From NCBI GenBank assembly GCA_015680685.1, contig MNCI01023969.1:3719-67718 (forward strand): a stretch of DNA of 64,000 nucleotides. Reading direction: 5' to 3'. The notes beneath the pieces are model-generated. The model was not told the origin of the DNA, ran no database searches, and worked only from the letters and a program-made list of their open reading frames with translations. The position numbers were made by a program, and so were the translations under genes. Shown one piece after another: positions 43,354 to 56,606 of this stretch. The first letter of the stretch is position 1. Every line of letters starts with the position of its first letter. The stretch is from Gnetum montanum (taxonomy: Eukaryota; Streptophyta; Gnetopsida; Gnetales; Gnetaceae).

Positions 43354-45780
43354 GAGAATATGTACATAAAGAAAAGGCCTCACTCCATGTGAGAAGGCAA
43401 GAAGAAATTATCAAATTTGAACTCTTTAATTCCTCCCAATAAGCAAGAAAAATTGTTAAAATTATGACTAAAGTCAAGCCCATGTCTCAAATTGGCTAAT
43501 AATTTTCATGTGCTAGCAAAAATTCTAACATTGTTGCATTTTATTAAAATGCATATTGCAAATGAAAAAGTAGTCACAACTATTACAACTAGACGTGTCT
43601 ACTCCATGGTAATCGCTAAATTTCAAAGCACAACCATAGAAATGATAAAACCTACATAGAATATACAATGAAATAAAGAGAAAATAAACTTACAAATGTT
43701 CTTTTACATTATCCAGGGCACAAGATTTGAGGTGATGCTAATGTTGCGTTTGGAGTTTTCAGTTGAGCAACCGACAAAGACGTGGTAGTGGACTACGATG
43801 ACAAAGGCACTGATGGGGATGTTGTTGGGGTAGTACTGCTATGGGTTGCCACCAAGCGAGAGCTAGAGCATGTCAATGTCGTCGGACAAAGCAACATCCA
43901 TGGTAATGAGGATGTTAGAGCTAAAGTAGCTACAATCCCACCAGACCTTGTAGATGATGATCTGTGTAAGCCAGGCCATGCCACAAGCAATGTCGTTGGC
44001 ATAGCCAAGCATGCTAGCGTCGATCATGGTGCTACTGATAATTGTCGATGACATGTGCATTTCATGGCCTTCGGTGTTGAGTAAGGATGCCACGAGGGCC
44101 TATTGGCCTACCACCTTATTGCTTCCTTGGTTGAAGAAGTGTGTGCTAATGAGCTTGTTGTTGCAATTGATGCATGAGCCACCATCTTAGGTGCCTTTCT
44201 GGCACTTTGGCAGAGCTCTGAAGCTAGTGTCATCGAAGTTGGTTCTGTTGGGCTAGGCAACCTACAACAACAGTTGTAGATGGAGATGAAGACAGAATGG
44301 AAATGGAATTCTCATTTGCATTCCCATTCCCATTCTACATTTGGTTGTGTTTGACTTTTTTATGTGAGTAACGGGAATATGAAAACTTGTGGCTCTTTGG
44401 TTCACATTCTATGCAATGGGAATACGAAAAGTTGTGGCTCTTCGGTTTGTGTTTTTTCCCATTTCGTGGGATCTTATGTAGCGCATGATGTGAAGGGCAA
44501 CAAAATGCACTCTCCCCTCCCCCCATCGTGCAAGACAAGTTGGCCTCTTGGCTAGAATTATAATTATTTTTGGTTTCAATACCCTCCACCCATTATAAAC
44601 ATATTTTGTAATGGTTATGAAGCTAAAATTTGGAGCTTTGTTATTTATTTAATAAATATAGGTTTTTGTACATGATGAGCTATTGTTAATTAATGCATCC
44701 CTTAGGATAGCCCCTTAGATTTAGTACATTTATTACTTGGAAGTTGTGTTTTCATGTTGGAAAGAGGGATCATTATTTGGAGTGATGGTAAGGTGCTTGT
44801 TTCTCAAGTTGGAAGATGTAGGTTTAAGCTTGGGTGTTGTCACTTAAAGAGGTTAGGGTTTTTCTTATTCATCAAACTTTCCATGATGTTGCTTGGTAGG
44901 ATGAGCATTCCAGTTCTAGGTGATTATCCTTTAAAAGTGGTTGTAAAGGGATCTCTTGCACTAATGTTAGATTTTTAGTGTCTAGTAGCTAGTGCATCCC
45001 CTTATACCTCAACTAAAAGCTATAAATTCTTGGGCTTAGAGCTTAGTTGACATATTTGATTGATTTTGAGTTTTCCTTAGTTTTTTTTTTTTGGCTTTTT
45101 TGTACCTTGGGTAAGTGTGCTTTCTTTTCGTTATTTGTATTTACAAGTTGTTTCATCATGCGTCAAGACTCTACTATAATGGTACCAAGCTACCTTTGCT
45201 AGAGTGGTACCATGCTTAATAAACTTGAAATTTTTTGGTTGGTATGGAGTTGAGTATCAGTGAAGTGAATAAAGCTTATTAATTTTCTTTAATTCTCTAA
45301 CTGTATTGACTGAAACATGACAATGAAATATTATGTAATCAATTAACTTATTTTATTTATTTATTAAATCTAGAAATTATAGTTGATTTAATTCTATAAA
45401 AATATTAGTTTAGTGTTATAGAACCTATGATAATTCAATCTTGCTTCAGAAGGTCATACTCGTCTAGAATAGCGTTGGGCTATTAAGATGTGATTAAGGA
45501 AATTTTATTACTTTTGTGTGATCGTGTTACACCTATCTTGAAAGGGAATTTAACACAAGTAGTGTGCTTGATTTTTTTGTTGTTCTTGTCCCACAAGGGA
45601 TTGTGATGCAAATGTGTTTTATTTACTTTTTGTGTGAAAGTTACACTTGTTCCATAAGGGATTGCTAATAGACCTCTTATGATCTTGACCAAGGGATCCT
45701 TATCATTGGCTTTGTATCTAGAAAATACATTGGTGAATTACTTATTTACTTGTACATTTTCATGTTTTATTTTCTTGGTT
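43354..45780. other. Intergenic AT-rich DNA, no recognised gene
   Basis: A GC-richer patch at 43,760-44,240 is open in more than one frame on both strands (minus strand reads SMLGYANDIACGMAWLTQII), but I recognise no family. A short duplicated word (GGGAATAYGAAAASTTGTGG) is at 44,374-44,440. The rest has stops in all frames. Confidence 0.5.
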
Positions 45781-45799
45781 GATTTTATAGAATAAAAGG

Positions 45800-48300
45800 A
45801 TGGAAGAAACCATGACTAAGATGAATGATATGAATAGACAGAAGCAAATGTCTTAATTGGTTCAAATCACTTTAGATAGCATAGTGAATGAAGTAGTACC
45901 TTTGATTATGGAAATATTTCATCAAGATAAACTTGAATAATGGTGTGATGCATTCAGACAAGTTTGCAAGGAGCCTAGGAAAGTTGCACCTACCTCCTTT
46001 GAGGAGGCTTTGTCCAATCAAGGTTCCATTAAGGATTTGTTAGATTACAAGTCCATGTTGCCTCAACAATTAGAGTATGTCACTCACAAGAAATAAGAGC
46101 TTCATGACATGATTACAAAGTAGGAGTACGAGTGCATATATATCAAAAAATAGACATGACCTTCTCTTAGAAATTGTCATTGCTGCAACATAAATGATCT
46201 TAGGGAAAAGTGATCTATGCATTGTCTTCTGTGGGGCTTGAACTATAGTTATGTTTACTTGAGATAATTTGTCATATATTATTTATCTTATCTCCATTTG
46301 GATTGAGATGTTGCTGATTTGGATGAGCCATTATTTTAATGGACCTATGATGAAATATCATATATCTTATGTTTGAAATCTTAAGACTAGGGTGATGTTT
46401 CTTTGGGAACCATCGATATAGCCTTTGTGTTGGGATTGATAAATATTTTTTCTCATTTGAAATGCCATGATATGATTTTAGAGATACAAAATTGTAGTTG
46501 TAATAAATTCCTACAAATATGGGCCACCTACCACATTTATGACACTATTTGGTTGGTAGATTAGTTGAACTTTTGTAGCTTTAGATTTTATTCCTTGTAG
46601 CAATTAGCAAGTACTCACAACATGAATTTGAGTTAGTTGTATGACATTTTATTCAAGTGGATTGTACCTTGATGCAATTCATGAATGACAATAAGATTAA
46701 TATTGGTTCCCATTCATTGTAACACACTAACTTAAAAGTAAATTCATTTTTCTTTGTTATTTAATTTCCGATGCAAGATAGCTTAATATTTATGTTTCTC
46801 ATGCATGATCATTAAATGGTAAAATGAACAAAATTTAGCTTTGAATGCTAAAACTTACTAGCTTTGTAATCTCAATAGTGATACTTTTGATTTGCTTAGC
46901 ATCGATGTGGCTTGGTAATCCTAGTTGTTAATGTGCATGTCTAGGATGTGAGAAGAATTTATAGATGGACACTTATTACCCTATGCTAGAATAGGATTTA
47001 TTTTCATTGTTTTAAAATTAAATCAAAGAATTAATTTCAATATTTTCACCAATGGCTAAACAACATCACTTATCATGTGCCTCAACATTTAACAACATGA
47101 GGTAAGGATTATTACAAGTATTATTACAAACATAGTGACAATGATCATAATAAACTATAGTATATACCATGCTAACTTCATCAATGAATTACAACATGGT
47201 CTAGTGTGATCCTTGTAGTTTGGCATTGGGTATCCTCACTACTCATCATTTAGCATTATTGTCGAAGATGGTTCTATTCTTCTAGTTAGTTGCATTATAA
47301 ATAATTACCATTAAAATCTTTAACAATTCAACTTTTTGAATATTTGATAGTACAAGTCACACAAACATTACTAATTGAATTATGAATTCTTCATATAGGG
47401 TTGATAATCCACCACACAATGAGAACATTGGCAGAGATCATGTCAAAATCAATATCGAAGGAAACTAAAGTGGACTATTATATGAGAGGGTCTCATATTC
47501 TCATGTAGATTTCTACTTAATTTTAATTTCATCTTTTACAAGAATAAACAATTTTTGTGGATGCACTTATAAGACAAATTTATGCTACTACCTGATGGAT
47601 TAGCTTCATTAATGCTTCAAGTTGCACTTTTAAGGCTTGGTCTTGGTCATTTCTTTGATGGATACTATGTTGCTAGAAACATGTCTAGACCATACTATCA
47701 AATGGAGGCTCAAGCTAGGTGAGATAACTTTATGAATTCAAGGCATGAAGATGATAAGGAAAAGGATGCAATACACCTAACATTCTAGTCTGAGAAGAAG
47801 GATACAAAGTATTAGTCTAAGAGGTCCGATTATCATCAATTTACCTCTCATACTTCTATCTTCCACATTGATGATTCAACATATCAAAGACTATACTTAG
47901 ATTTAGTAGAAAATCCTAGAGGAAATGGAATCAATAAGGCCTAAGACCTTCAATAAAATCAAAAAATATAAATAAAGGAATTGTTAAGGAAGATAAGGAT
48001 GCCATGGTGGTTCTCCTAGCTCACCATCTTCCTCTTCATCTTTATTGTGTAGCTTTGACAAAGATGAAGATAGGCAAGGAGATAGAGCTTGACTTAGGGA
48101 TCAAAAAAAAAACAATTTGGTGATCATCCTAGGAGAAATCTAAATGATGATGATAGGAGAAATCATAATAGATATCTTAGCAAGGACAAAGATAGAGATA
48201 AAAGGAAAGAAAGGAGGTACAAAAGGGAACATAAAAAAAGACCATCATAATTAGGTAGATAGATATAGAGGCTACAATTATGACACACCTTATGATGATG
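45800..48300 (+). pseudogene. Unrecognised decayed coding remnants, possibly gag-like
   Basis: Plus-strand fragments with many stops. Near 45,810: MEETMTKMNDMNRQKQMS, and then FRQVCKEPRKVAPTSFEEAL. Near 47,580: LPDGLASLMLQVALLRLGLG, NMSRPYYQMEAQAR and STYQRLYLDLVENPRGNG. Near 48,000-48,240: a Ser-rich then very basic Arg/Lys/Asp stretch (RRNLNDDDRRNHNRYLSKDK). The order acidic/helical then basic is reminiscent of a gag protein, but no zinc knuckle or other diagnostic motif is visible. 46,170-47,400 holds no frame. Confidence 0.25.
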
Positions 48301-48950
48301 TGTCACACACCTAGTTTAGGGATCCTTTTTACCCTTTTATTGATATGTTTAGCGTTGCCTAAATTTGAACCTTTGATCATTTATTTGCTAAATTTCTTGT
48401 TTTTTATGTTTTATTGCTTGCAAGTTTAGTTTGCTTGGTTCTATATAGCTAAGATTGTTTTTCCTATGAGCTATTTATAGTTTGTGTGAACTTTTAGGAT
48501 GTTTAACTATGACTTGCTATACTGTGTGACCTCGAGTATTTCATTAGGTTCTTCCTAATTATTATTTTAACTATTATTATTTCTCACCCTTGTAAGTACA
48601 GATACCTAGTAATCATTCCATTAGAAATCATTCATTTACATTACCTATTTTTGAGAGGAGTTAAAGAGGGAGACCTTGTTGAAATAGAAGAAACTACAAG
48701 AAAAGCTTGTGAAACCTTTCCTAATCTATGTAAGGTTTCTATTTTTATTCTTCTAGGTTCTTGATTTTAGATTTTTCTTGGATTTGGTTATCAACCTAGT
48801 ATTCGCAACTAAGGTTGGGATCATACTAGGGCATCTTAGCCATGTACGAAATTTTGTTATAGTGCATTATTTCCAAGTAGGAAAATTTATTGTAATGATT
48901 CTTGATTCAGGTTTTTCTTCATACAATTTATGTACAATTTAGTTTTTCAA

Positions 48951-49837
48951 TGATGTAGTAATAAAATGTATTTTTGAAATATGCATGTAAATATGATGAA
49001 AAGATCCCTTAGATCACATAATTCAAGTTCACTCAAATGCAAAGACCTAATACAAATTCACAATTAAATAAGAAATAAAATGAAGAACTTTATTCTTGCT
49101 CAAAAAAAATGATTACAATATGCAAAGGAAGCAATCACACTCCCAAGGATAGATAATTAATTAATTAAACCCTCAAACCTCTCATAATACAAGGTAGATT
49201 ATTAAGCACTAAGCACATTATCAATGCTTAAAAAGTTCTCTCTCAATCTCTCAAGCATAAGATGGCTTAGAATGAGCTTAACCATTTTCTCTTTAGTTGT
49301 TTAAGTCTTTTATAAATTTTTCAAGTGTCGCTTTGCCTTCTTTGATCATTAAGATGTCTTGAAAATTCCACATTTTTCTTATAAATGATTTTAATTAGGA
49401 TTGCAAATAAGTATGATTTGTAATGTCCTTGTAATTGTCATCTTGCAAGCAGATTATGACTACATCTAGGTGCACTAGTAAAAATCATAATTTTTTTTGT
49501 TGTTGTTTCTTAGTTGGATGCAACCCCACTACAACTTTCTATGACTAGAAATTCACAAATGATGACTTAATGTAACATGCAATGGCTCGCAATTGACTTA
49601 GAAAACACATGGAATTAATAATTTAAATATACTATGATAGACTATGGCATGTAGCTCCTCACATGATCAAACTATAACTTACTTTGATTGATAGTGACCT
49701 CATAATTGCTTGTCCAAGCCACAAAAAGGACTCAAAGGATTCTAGTAAAAAATAAAACACAAATAGATTATTCCTACTACTTATAGGATATAATAAGGAT
49801 AAGAATTATATCTAGAAGTGGGTCAATGTGCTCATCA
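48951..49837 (-). repeat. 3' LTR of element 3 (decayed gypsy)
   Basis: Starts TGATGAGCAC at 49,837 and ends ACTACATCA at 48,951, so the ends are the inverted pair TGATG/CATCA, with length 887 bp. It is preceded by a polypurine tract GAAGGGTGAGGGAGA. A TTTATAAAAG box lies near 49,310 and AATAAAG near 49,110. The 5' LTR is not present: gag is cut at 56,570. Confidence 0.72.
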
Positions 49838-49852
49838 TCTCCCTCACCCTTC
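49838..49852 (-). promoter_or_regulatory. Polypurine tract of element 3
   Basis: GAAGGGTGAGGGAGA on the minus strand, immediately before the LTR start at 49,837. Confidence 0.7.
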
Positions 49853-49930
49853 AAAAGAGGCTTGTCTTAAATTGGGTATTACACTTGGGATAGAATTCAG
49901 TCCCCATAAACCCATACCATTCTCATAAAT

Positions 49931-50520
49931 CTAAGTAGTATTCTTAGGCCCTTTATCACTCCAATGCATTAAGTACTTATGCAACTTCTTACCTCTTCTA
50001 TTTCCAGCCTCTCTTTCTTGTAACACAATTAGATTCCTTGATGACTTAGATGGAGCTTGATATTTAGTTATACATTTGAGAATTTTAAGACTATCATCTA
50101 GATCTAATTTATGAACATTTCCTTGAAATGGGCTCAAACCTAAAATATTAAACACATAAGAAATAGGAAATTCATTAGAAAAATTAATCTCATTTGCATT
50201 TGTATTAATTTTTGCCCTAATTTTGAATGGACTAATTCTCCTTGACTTGAGCTTATCAAAACGCATGTTCCTGTAGCTTTCCTTAAGTAAATCCAAACAT
50301 AGTTATTGATTGGATATTCAATTGTCTTGTTGCCTTCATTGGCCTTGGAAGGCATATTGTTTTCCATCTTCTTCAAGTGAGATTTGACTTGTTGATACAA
50401 TTACTTAATGTGCTCAACAAAATTAGAGCTCAAAGAGGCATAATCATCAAATTTCTTTAGCTCATCAACATATTTAGTGAAAAACCTATAATTTTTCATA
50501 AAATAACTTTTACCAATGCT
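49931..50520 (-). pseudogene. Element 3 integrase C-terminal part
   Basis: Minus strand: GKSYFMKNYRFF..., SSNFVEHIK, YQQVKSHLKKMENNMPSKAN, YVWIYLRKATG, then a shift to ISPFKIRAKINTNANEINFS with FPISYVFNILGLSPFQGNVH and a tail KYLMHWSDKGPKNTT. This follows the usual gypsy order ending in the GPF/ISPTFN block, and the last words resemble the start of a chromodomain (YLVxWxGxxxxxxTW). It was separated from the integrase core by the insert at 50,545-52,640. Confidence 0.75.
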
Positions 50521-50522
50521 AG

Positions 50523-50544
50523 TTGGATGATTATGCAAAGTAAC
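50523..50544. repeat. 22-bp inverted repeat, left edge of insert
   Basis: Exact reverse complement of 52,641-52,662. The left copy belongs to the integrase sequence; the right one looks like an inverted duplicate of it. Confidence 0.9.
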
Positions 50545-52640
50545 TTATATACCAATCCATACTTATCCTATAAGTATAGCCTTATAGTCCTTATTACAAA
50601 ATTCGGTGCTTCCCTTTTCGCAAGTTTCGGCACTAGACTAGCCGACACCGGTGAAGCGCATTCATTAATTCGCAATACGGGCGCTGGGTTAAGGGCCTGG
50701 AACCAGAATCACACCTTGGGGAACCGGTACGAAAGATCGTCTGTAGGTTGATTCCTCCCGCACCCATACTCTAGTCAGGTCAGATTACACTTTCTTAAGA
50801 GGAAGAGCACAGGTAAGCCAACCTTTTCTTCATCTGCCGATGATTACCGTCAGGATGGCCATGTAAGAGCGACAGCTGCTTTGTAGTCAAGAGGAGCACT
50901 CTCTCTTAAGAGTTTTCTTGCTTGTCTAAGTCATGTCTGTTATGCTAGTTCCTCTATAGAGCGGCAAGAGCAATCCTTGGTCCAGGCGCTTCCCATAAGC
51001 GGCGATACCCGAAAGAGCCGAGCAAGTGGATTAAGGTCGCTTCTCTAGGCCATTTTCAGCCCAGTTTTCGGCCGTTCTTTAGGGTCATAAGCTTCCTCCC
51101 TTAGGTCTTTTGGCTCATCTCAAGATATTTGCTTTTTTAGCAACTGACAGCTATTGATCCTCTGTTTTCCTCAGGAAAGCGAAGTTTTTACCCTAGCTTA
51201 GGCCGGTACGAAAGGGAGCTAGCTAAGGCAGCAAGCCAATAAAGGGCGGAAGGAGCCGCGAAATCAACAGGAAAGAAAGGACGAGCTTATGTGACGGATA
51301 CCATGCTTAGTGCTTTGTTTTGGAAATAGTAAATCCGGCTTGCTTTTTTAAGCGTCGAAGGCAGTAGATATTTGGAGCAAAATATTGCCTTCCTTTCTCT
51401 TAGAGGGCATTCTATTTCAAAAGTGCCACAACTTTACAGCGGTGCTTGGCAGCGTCCTGCGTCTTTTGTTTGGCAGCGTCCTGGGCGTGCGTCTTTATTG
51501 ACGGTAAATAATAACAACCTTCAACTTAAGCACCACGACGTCGCGGTTACATGCACGTGAGTTCGAAGAATGAGCGTGGGGTCAGGCTTCAAGTGATACT
51601 AAAAATGAGACTGAAAAACACAGAGGAAACCAAATTCACATATAAGGGAAAGCAGGAATAAGAAAGACATACAAGGGAAATGACACTTCGCCAGCTGCAG
51701 AAGACAAATAGGGGAAACACAAATAGGGGAACAGCTGCAGCCAGGTAGCTCACGTAGATCTTTACTACTACAACCCTACCAATCGGAGCGTTACAGGTAA
51801 CAGCAATGTTACTCAGTGCCGACCTAGGTATCGATTTATGCCCTGGGCCTAACGCGCTCTCACCAAGAGCATGCTGCAAGCAAGGTAGACGGCCATAAGT
51901 TATGGTTATGTAGAGACTCTAGAGCTGATACGGGCTAATAAAACAAAGGTAGTTAGCATAGGCAGTACTGAGCCACTAGCATTAGCCACAAGGACCCGCG
52001 CGAACACCTATCCCCGATCAGATCACCTACTCCAATACAAAAGCATTAGCATAGGCATTGGGCTTTTTAACACTATCACTAAGTACTGGGTTCCCTACTG
52101 AGGCAACTTAGTAGCACCAAGAATACTAAACACCAGTTACCCTACGCGATAGCGTAGGCACGTTATTTGAAAGATCACCTGGAAAGCCTAGGCACCATAT
52201 CTGTCTTTCCGCCGGGTCGGTCGCGGTTGGATACAAGTTCAGGTCTTAGGAGGTAAGTCAAGGTCAAGAAGTCAAGTCCGAAGACCAGAAGTTAGGGGAA
52301 AAGTCCCAGGAAAAGTCCCAGGAGTGATGAGAATCGGAGGACAGGCCCGTTTTCTCTATCAACGGGCGGTGTAGGCTACGCTTACCCCCCGGCAAGGAGG
52401 GCGACTAAGATCAGCGTACACCGTTGATAGTACAGCTCAATCAGTTCAAGAACCAGGGAAGGGGGAACAGTGCATCTGTAATCTGTAAGTATAACAGCAG
52501 TTAATCCGCAGTTCAAGTGAACGGACTTGGGGAAAGATCGATAGTAGGACAAGATCGATAGTAGGAGGAAGAAGGAGAGGACCACGCACCATGAGTCCAA
52601 GGACCAGATACAAGCAATAGTCCCGTGAGCTAGGGGGCCT
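50545..52640. other. GC-richer, organelle-like DNA insert (probable mitochondrial origin)
   Basis: This 2.1-kb block is clearly richer in G and C than its surroundings and reads like plant mitochondrial intergenic DNA (for example GGGCGGAAGGAGCCGCG, CCGCCGGGTCGGTCGCGG, AAAGATCGATAGTAGGA). It contains small direct repeats (GGCAGCGTCCTGSGYSTGCG at 51,448-51,495; GATCGATAGTAGGA twice near 52,537-52,566). No gene, tRNA or rRNA is recognised; frames are short. It splits element 3 integrase. Plastid or bacterial origin is not excluded. Confidence 0.5.
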
Positions 52641-52662
52641 GTTACTTTGCATAATCATCCAA
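52641..52662. repeat. 22-bp inverted repeat, right edge of insert
   Basis: Reverse complement of 50,523-50,544. On the minus strand, integrase coding reads LAHAKFS...NKLL up to this repeat and does not continue through it. Confidence 0.9.
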
Positions 52663-54440
52663 TAACTTGTTTTATGAGAATTTAGCATGGGCTAGCATAT
52701 TTTTCAATGTTTGAGGCTAATTCGTATATAAGGACCTTAATATCTTTAGCAAAGAACAATTAGCCACTTCAACTTATCCATCAATTTGAGTATGATAGAT
52801 AGTGGAAAATGATAATTTGGTTCCCAAAAATTTTCAAAGTAACCTTAAAAAGTGACTAGTGAACCTAGAATTGCTATCACTCATAATATTCAAAGGAATG
52901 CCATGAAAGTTTACAACATACTAAAATAATTAATGGGCAGCGTGAGAAACATGACTACTCTTGCATAAAATGAAATGAGCCATTTTAGTAAATCTATTCA
53001 AAATTAGAAGTATGAAATCTTGATCAAATCTTATCTTTGGAATGACACAAATAAATTTTAAAGAAACACTTTTACAAGGAGCATTTTGGATTGGAAAAGG
53101 TAAACAATGACCATTAATATGCTTTCCACTTTTGAATTTTTGAGAAACATAACATTATTTTATAAATTTGATAACATATTTATTCATATCTAGTCAAAAA
53201 TAATATTTTCTCACCAATTCCAAGGTCTTTATTTTGCCCATATGTGCAACCATGTCATTTTTGTTTTTTCCTTAATACGATTGAATATAAAATCATATTT
53301 AAGAACATATTTTTTTTCATCTCTAAATAAAGTATCATTCTTAATATGATATGCCTTATATTTATTGGTCCTTCCTAATAATGGAGAATTTAATTACTTC
53401 CAAATTTCATCAAAATTAGTATCATTAGAATACAAATGAGTAAAAGACTCAAAACCCTTGACTTCTACACTAGAGTAGGTAATATGAATTCTAGAAAAAG
53501 CATTAGCAACAACATTTGACTTACCAATTCTATGTTTCAAAAAAAAATAAAACTCTTGAAATTGCTCTACCCAGTTCATATGCTTAGCACCTAAGTTCTT
53601 TTGGAAATTTAAGATTTAAAGTTCTCTAAAATTAGTTAACAAAAGTATTTCAAATCCTACAAGTAATGTCTCTAATGCTTGATGGCTTAAGTATATCATG
53701 TAATTCCTTTCCATATATACTATACTTTTGTCTAGATTCATTCAATTTCTTAGAAATGAATGTAAATGGATTACCCTCTTAAGAAATTATACCTCCAATA
53801 GCAAGGCCACTTGTATGCACTACCACTTTAAATAGCTTGGAGAAGTTTGGAATTGAGTTGATTCTTAAAGACCACATGATCTAAGTAAACAATCTTCTTC
53901 TTCATAACATCACATTTCTTAATCTTAATAAAAAATTAAGCCTTATGAAACTTTGAGTATACAAAGTGTTAAACATGCCCATATTTTTTAGAGTTTTAAA
54001 TAAGAATATCATCAAAGAAAATAATGCAAAATTTTCCAATAAGATTTCTTAAGACATCATGCATAAGCCTCATGAATATGGTTGAAGAATTGGTTTTCCA
54101 AAAAGGCATGACTAACCACGTATAAATATCATTAAGTAACCTAAATGCTATTTTCTATTCATCTCCTAGTCTAATTCTAATTTGATAATATCCACTTTTT
54201 AAACCAGTCTTTTACAATATTTTATCATTAGCAAAAACATCAAGAATATCATTCATTATAGGGTTAGGAAATTTTTACGTAATAGTGATCCTATAAATAA
54301 GCCTAGAGTTAACGTACATTCTTATTTAATCTATATTTTTTAAAAAATAAGAATAGCTAGAGTGATACACGGAAGATAGTTTCCTTAATAAAACCATTAG
54401 TAAGTAACTCACTTTCTTATGCAACTTCTATGGATCTTTT
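52663..54440 (-). pseudogene. Element 3 pol: RT, RNase H and integrase core
   Basis: RT: LLTNGFIKETIFRVSL near 54,400, WLVMPFWKTNSSTIFMRLMH near 54,100, and the catalytic KFCIIFFDDILI near 54,020 (FFDD for the usual YxDD). RNase H tail: NWVEQFQEFYFFLKHRIGKS with NVVANAFSRI (53,394-53,579). Integrase core: VNFHGIPLNIMSDSNSRFTS with HFLRLL and TKLSFSTIYHTQIDG near 52,800. Many stops and indels. The wording (RFTSHF, KLSFSTxYHPQTDG) is of the chromovirus type, distinct from elements 1 and 2. Confidence 0.85.
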
Positions 54441-55672
54441 AGTGTGTTTTGGTGTGTGTCCAAACATTAAGTAAAATGAAGCCAAAAGTTGTTTGCATGG
54501 TTTTATGATTATTGTGTTTGTAGGACTATGTATGATAAGCTAAAGAGGACAAGAAACAAAATTTTTAGAGCTTAAAGGAGGAGGTCATCCACAGTCTTCA
54601 AACGATCATGCAAGATTTCCAAAGAACGTGGACAAGGACCTAACATTGTACAAGCAAATTTGGAATCATTAAAGCATGCAGAAGATCAAGGCTATGGAAA
54701 AAGAATGAAGGATTCATCATGCAAAAGGAAGATGAAGAAAGACATCTCTAGGAAGCAATAGATGTCTTGGCAGAATTCGAGTGAACTCAGACAAATATGT
54801 CTTCAGAAATAACAAGACATGTTTCTCAGACAAAGATCTCTTTCACAAGGCAAAGACATCTTTACAGAATGTAGACCAAGTTCAAAAAGATATTTTCCAT
54901 AATGCAAAAATGTCTTCCAGAATGGAAACCTTAGAAAGATGGATTTCAAGAAACAAAGCTGTCTTCCCAGAATTGAAGGCAAATTCAAAGAGATGTCTTA
55001 GACATGAGAAAGATGTCTCCAATGATCATTAGTGATCATTGTCTAGTTATTTCATGAGTTCCTAGATGGATTTAGAAGTACAGAAGTTATAAGAAGACTT
55101 GATGTGCATTGGGAAAAGTGCAAGCCTTGTTGTATTCATTGTACAATCATTTGTAATCATTAAATTCTTTGTTCCTCCTCAATGTATTATCATTTTGGCA
55201 TTGAAAAGTTTGCTATACATAATTGTACAAGGATCAACAGACTAAGTTGCAATTATCCCTTGTAATTCTTGTTCTTGTTGCCCTATGGGGTTGATGTGCT
55301 TGAGCTTGTTGGGGTCCCATGGGATTGAGTTGTTAGTGTTGCGGTAAAACAATTTGGTGCAGTACTTAAGATTGTAAAGGTTGTGGAAGCCTTGAAACTA
55401 CATTTCCAAGCCTGACAGGACCTTGCGGGATTGAGTGATTGGTGTTGCGATTTAACACTCTGGAGTGGGGCTTGAAGACTATATAGGTTGTAGACCCTTC
55501 AACCACATTTTAAGAGCAACAAAGTCTAGAGCTGTGCTTGCAATCTACCCTTTGAATGTGGACTATCCAAGTTGGAGAACCACATTAAATTTGGTGTGTG
55601 TGCTTTGTTTGTTTAAGTTTTAATTTGGGGAACTTATTCATCCCCCCTCCTTTCTTCTAAGTTCAATGATTT
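54441..55672 (+). repeat. LTR-like insert within element 3 RT
   Basis: Interrupts RT between the RKKL (55,690 side) and KRSIEV (54,430 side) residues. It starts TGTGTTTTGGTGTGTGTCC near 54,443 and ends with a Copia-LTR-like TTATTCATCCCCCCTCC near 55,650. Copies of CAACTTCT lie at 54,422-54,429 and 55,674-55,681 and may be a target duplication, but the ends do not fit TG...CA exactly. A short frame at 54,781-55,032 is built from loosely repeated AAAGATGTCTTCMAGAA words. Probably a solo LTR. Confidence 0.45.
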
Positions 55673-55681
55673 ACAACTTCT

Positions 55682-56570
55682 TCCTCTAATGTGGAGTCAT
55701 TTGGTAAGTCCTCTCATTTGGAATGATGTATCTAAGCATGAAGTTAATTTGATGATGGATGGATCTCATTGAAGAAAGTCCTTCTAATTTATCCTTAAGG
55801 ACATAAACAAATTCTTATGTTAGAGATTACACAGCTTATGGAATTTGAAATTGAGGCTCCTCTTTAGTTTTTATAATTATAGAAACAATAATAAAACCAT
55901 GATCATTTTCCTTAGTTGTTTTGAGTTTTTCTATTTCATTAAGTAAAATCAATGAAGCATTAGTAGATACATTTTCCTTGTATTGTTGTAGGGTCATAGG
56001 AATCAATTGAAGAATTTTATCTCTTCTAAGAATTGACCAAACATTCCTAGCTCCATCATAGGTCACCTTATTATTAAAATTCCAAGGTCTACCAAGTATG
56101 AAATTAGCATTATCTATGAGAATAATATCATATTATAGTTTATCTTTGAAAGAATTAACCTTGAAAGATAAAAGACATCTTTCCTTTACATCTTGGAAAT
56201 GATCTCTAGAGAGACAATACAATCTATAAGGCATAGGATGTAGGAATTTCTTCAATTCAAGTTTATTAATAATCTTAGAAGAAATAACATTCTCTTGAGC
56301 ATATTCATCTAATAATATGTGAAGTCATTTACTAAGAGAAAGACATCCAGCCCTAGTTATAAAGAGCATTTCTCTTAAATAATGTTCACTATCATTGACA
56401 TTTCCCATGAATGAATTAATATCTATAACATATTTAATTTAAAAAACATTAGGATTACCTTCATTCGAAGAATTCTCTTTCTAAAAACTATAAAGTTCCT
56501 TGCCCTTTAAATACTTAATTTCTTGCACTCCCATTGCTTATGTTCCAATTTCCCAAAATTGAAGCATTGT
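55682..56570 (-). pseudogene. Element 3 gag zinc knuckle and protease region
   Basis: Minus strand from 56,565: CFNFGKLEHKQWECKKLS, a CCHC knuckle with the second Cys replaced by Phe. Then protease-linker words near 56,110 (IILIDNANFILGRPWNFNNK, TYDGARNVWSILRRDKILQL, IPM) as in chromovirus Pol, and IIPNERTYQMTP at about 55,720 leading to RT. The gag N-terminus and 5' LTR are missing; the frame stops at an A-run (56,591-56,604). Confidence 0.72.
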
Positions 56571-56606
56571 ACCTAGATAGTGCACATTTCAAAAAAAAAA
56601 AAAAGA

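Noticed and set aside
43782-44093. Overlapping frames on both strands
   Set aside because: No recognised motif on either strand and no conserved partner in the window, so I did not call a gene.
50545-52640. tRNA, rRNA or known mitochondrial gene within the GC-rich insert
   Set aside because: I looked for conserved organelle gene words and found none; only composition and style support the origin.
54422-55681. 8-bp CAACTTCT pair as target duplication of the LTR-like insert
   Set aside because: Kept only as a possibility: the insert does not begin TG or end CA directly at these copies, and 8 bp is long for this class.
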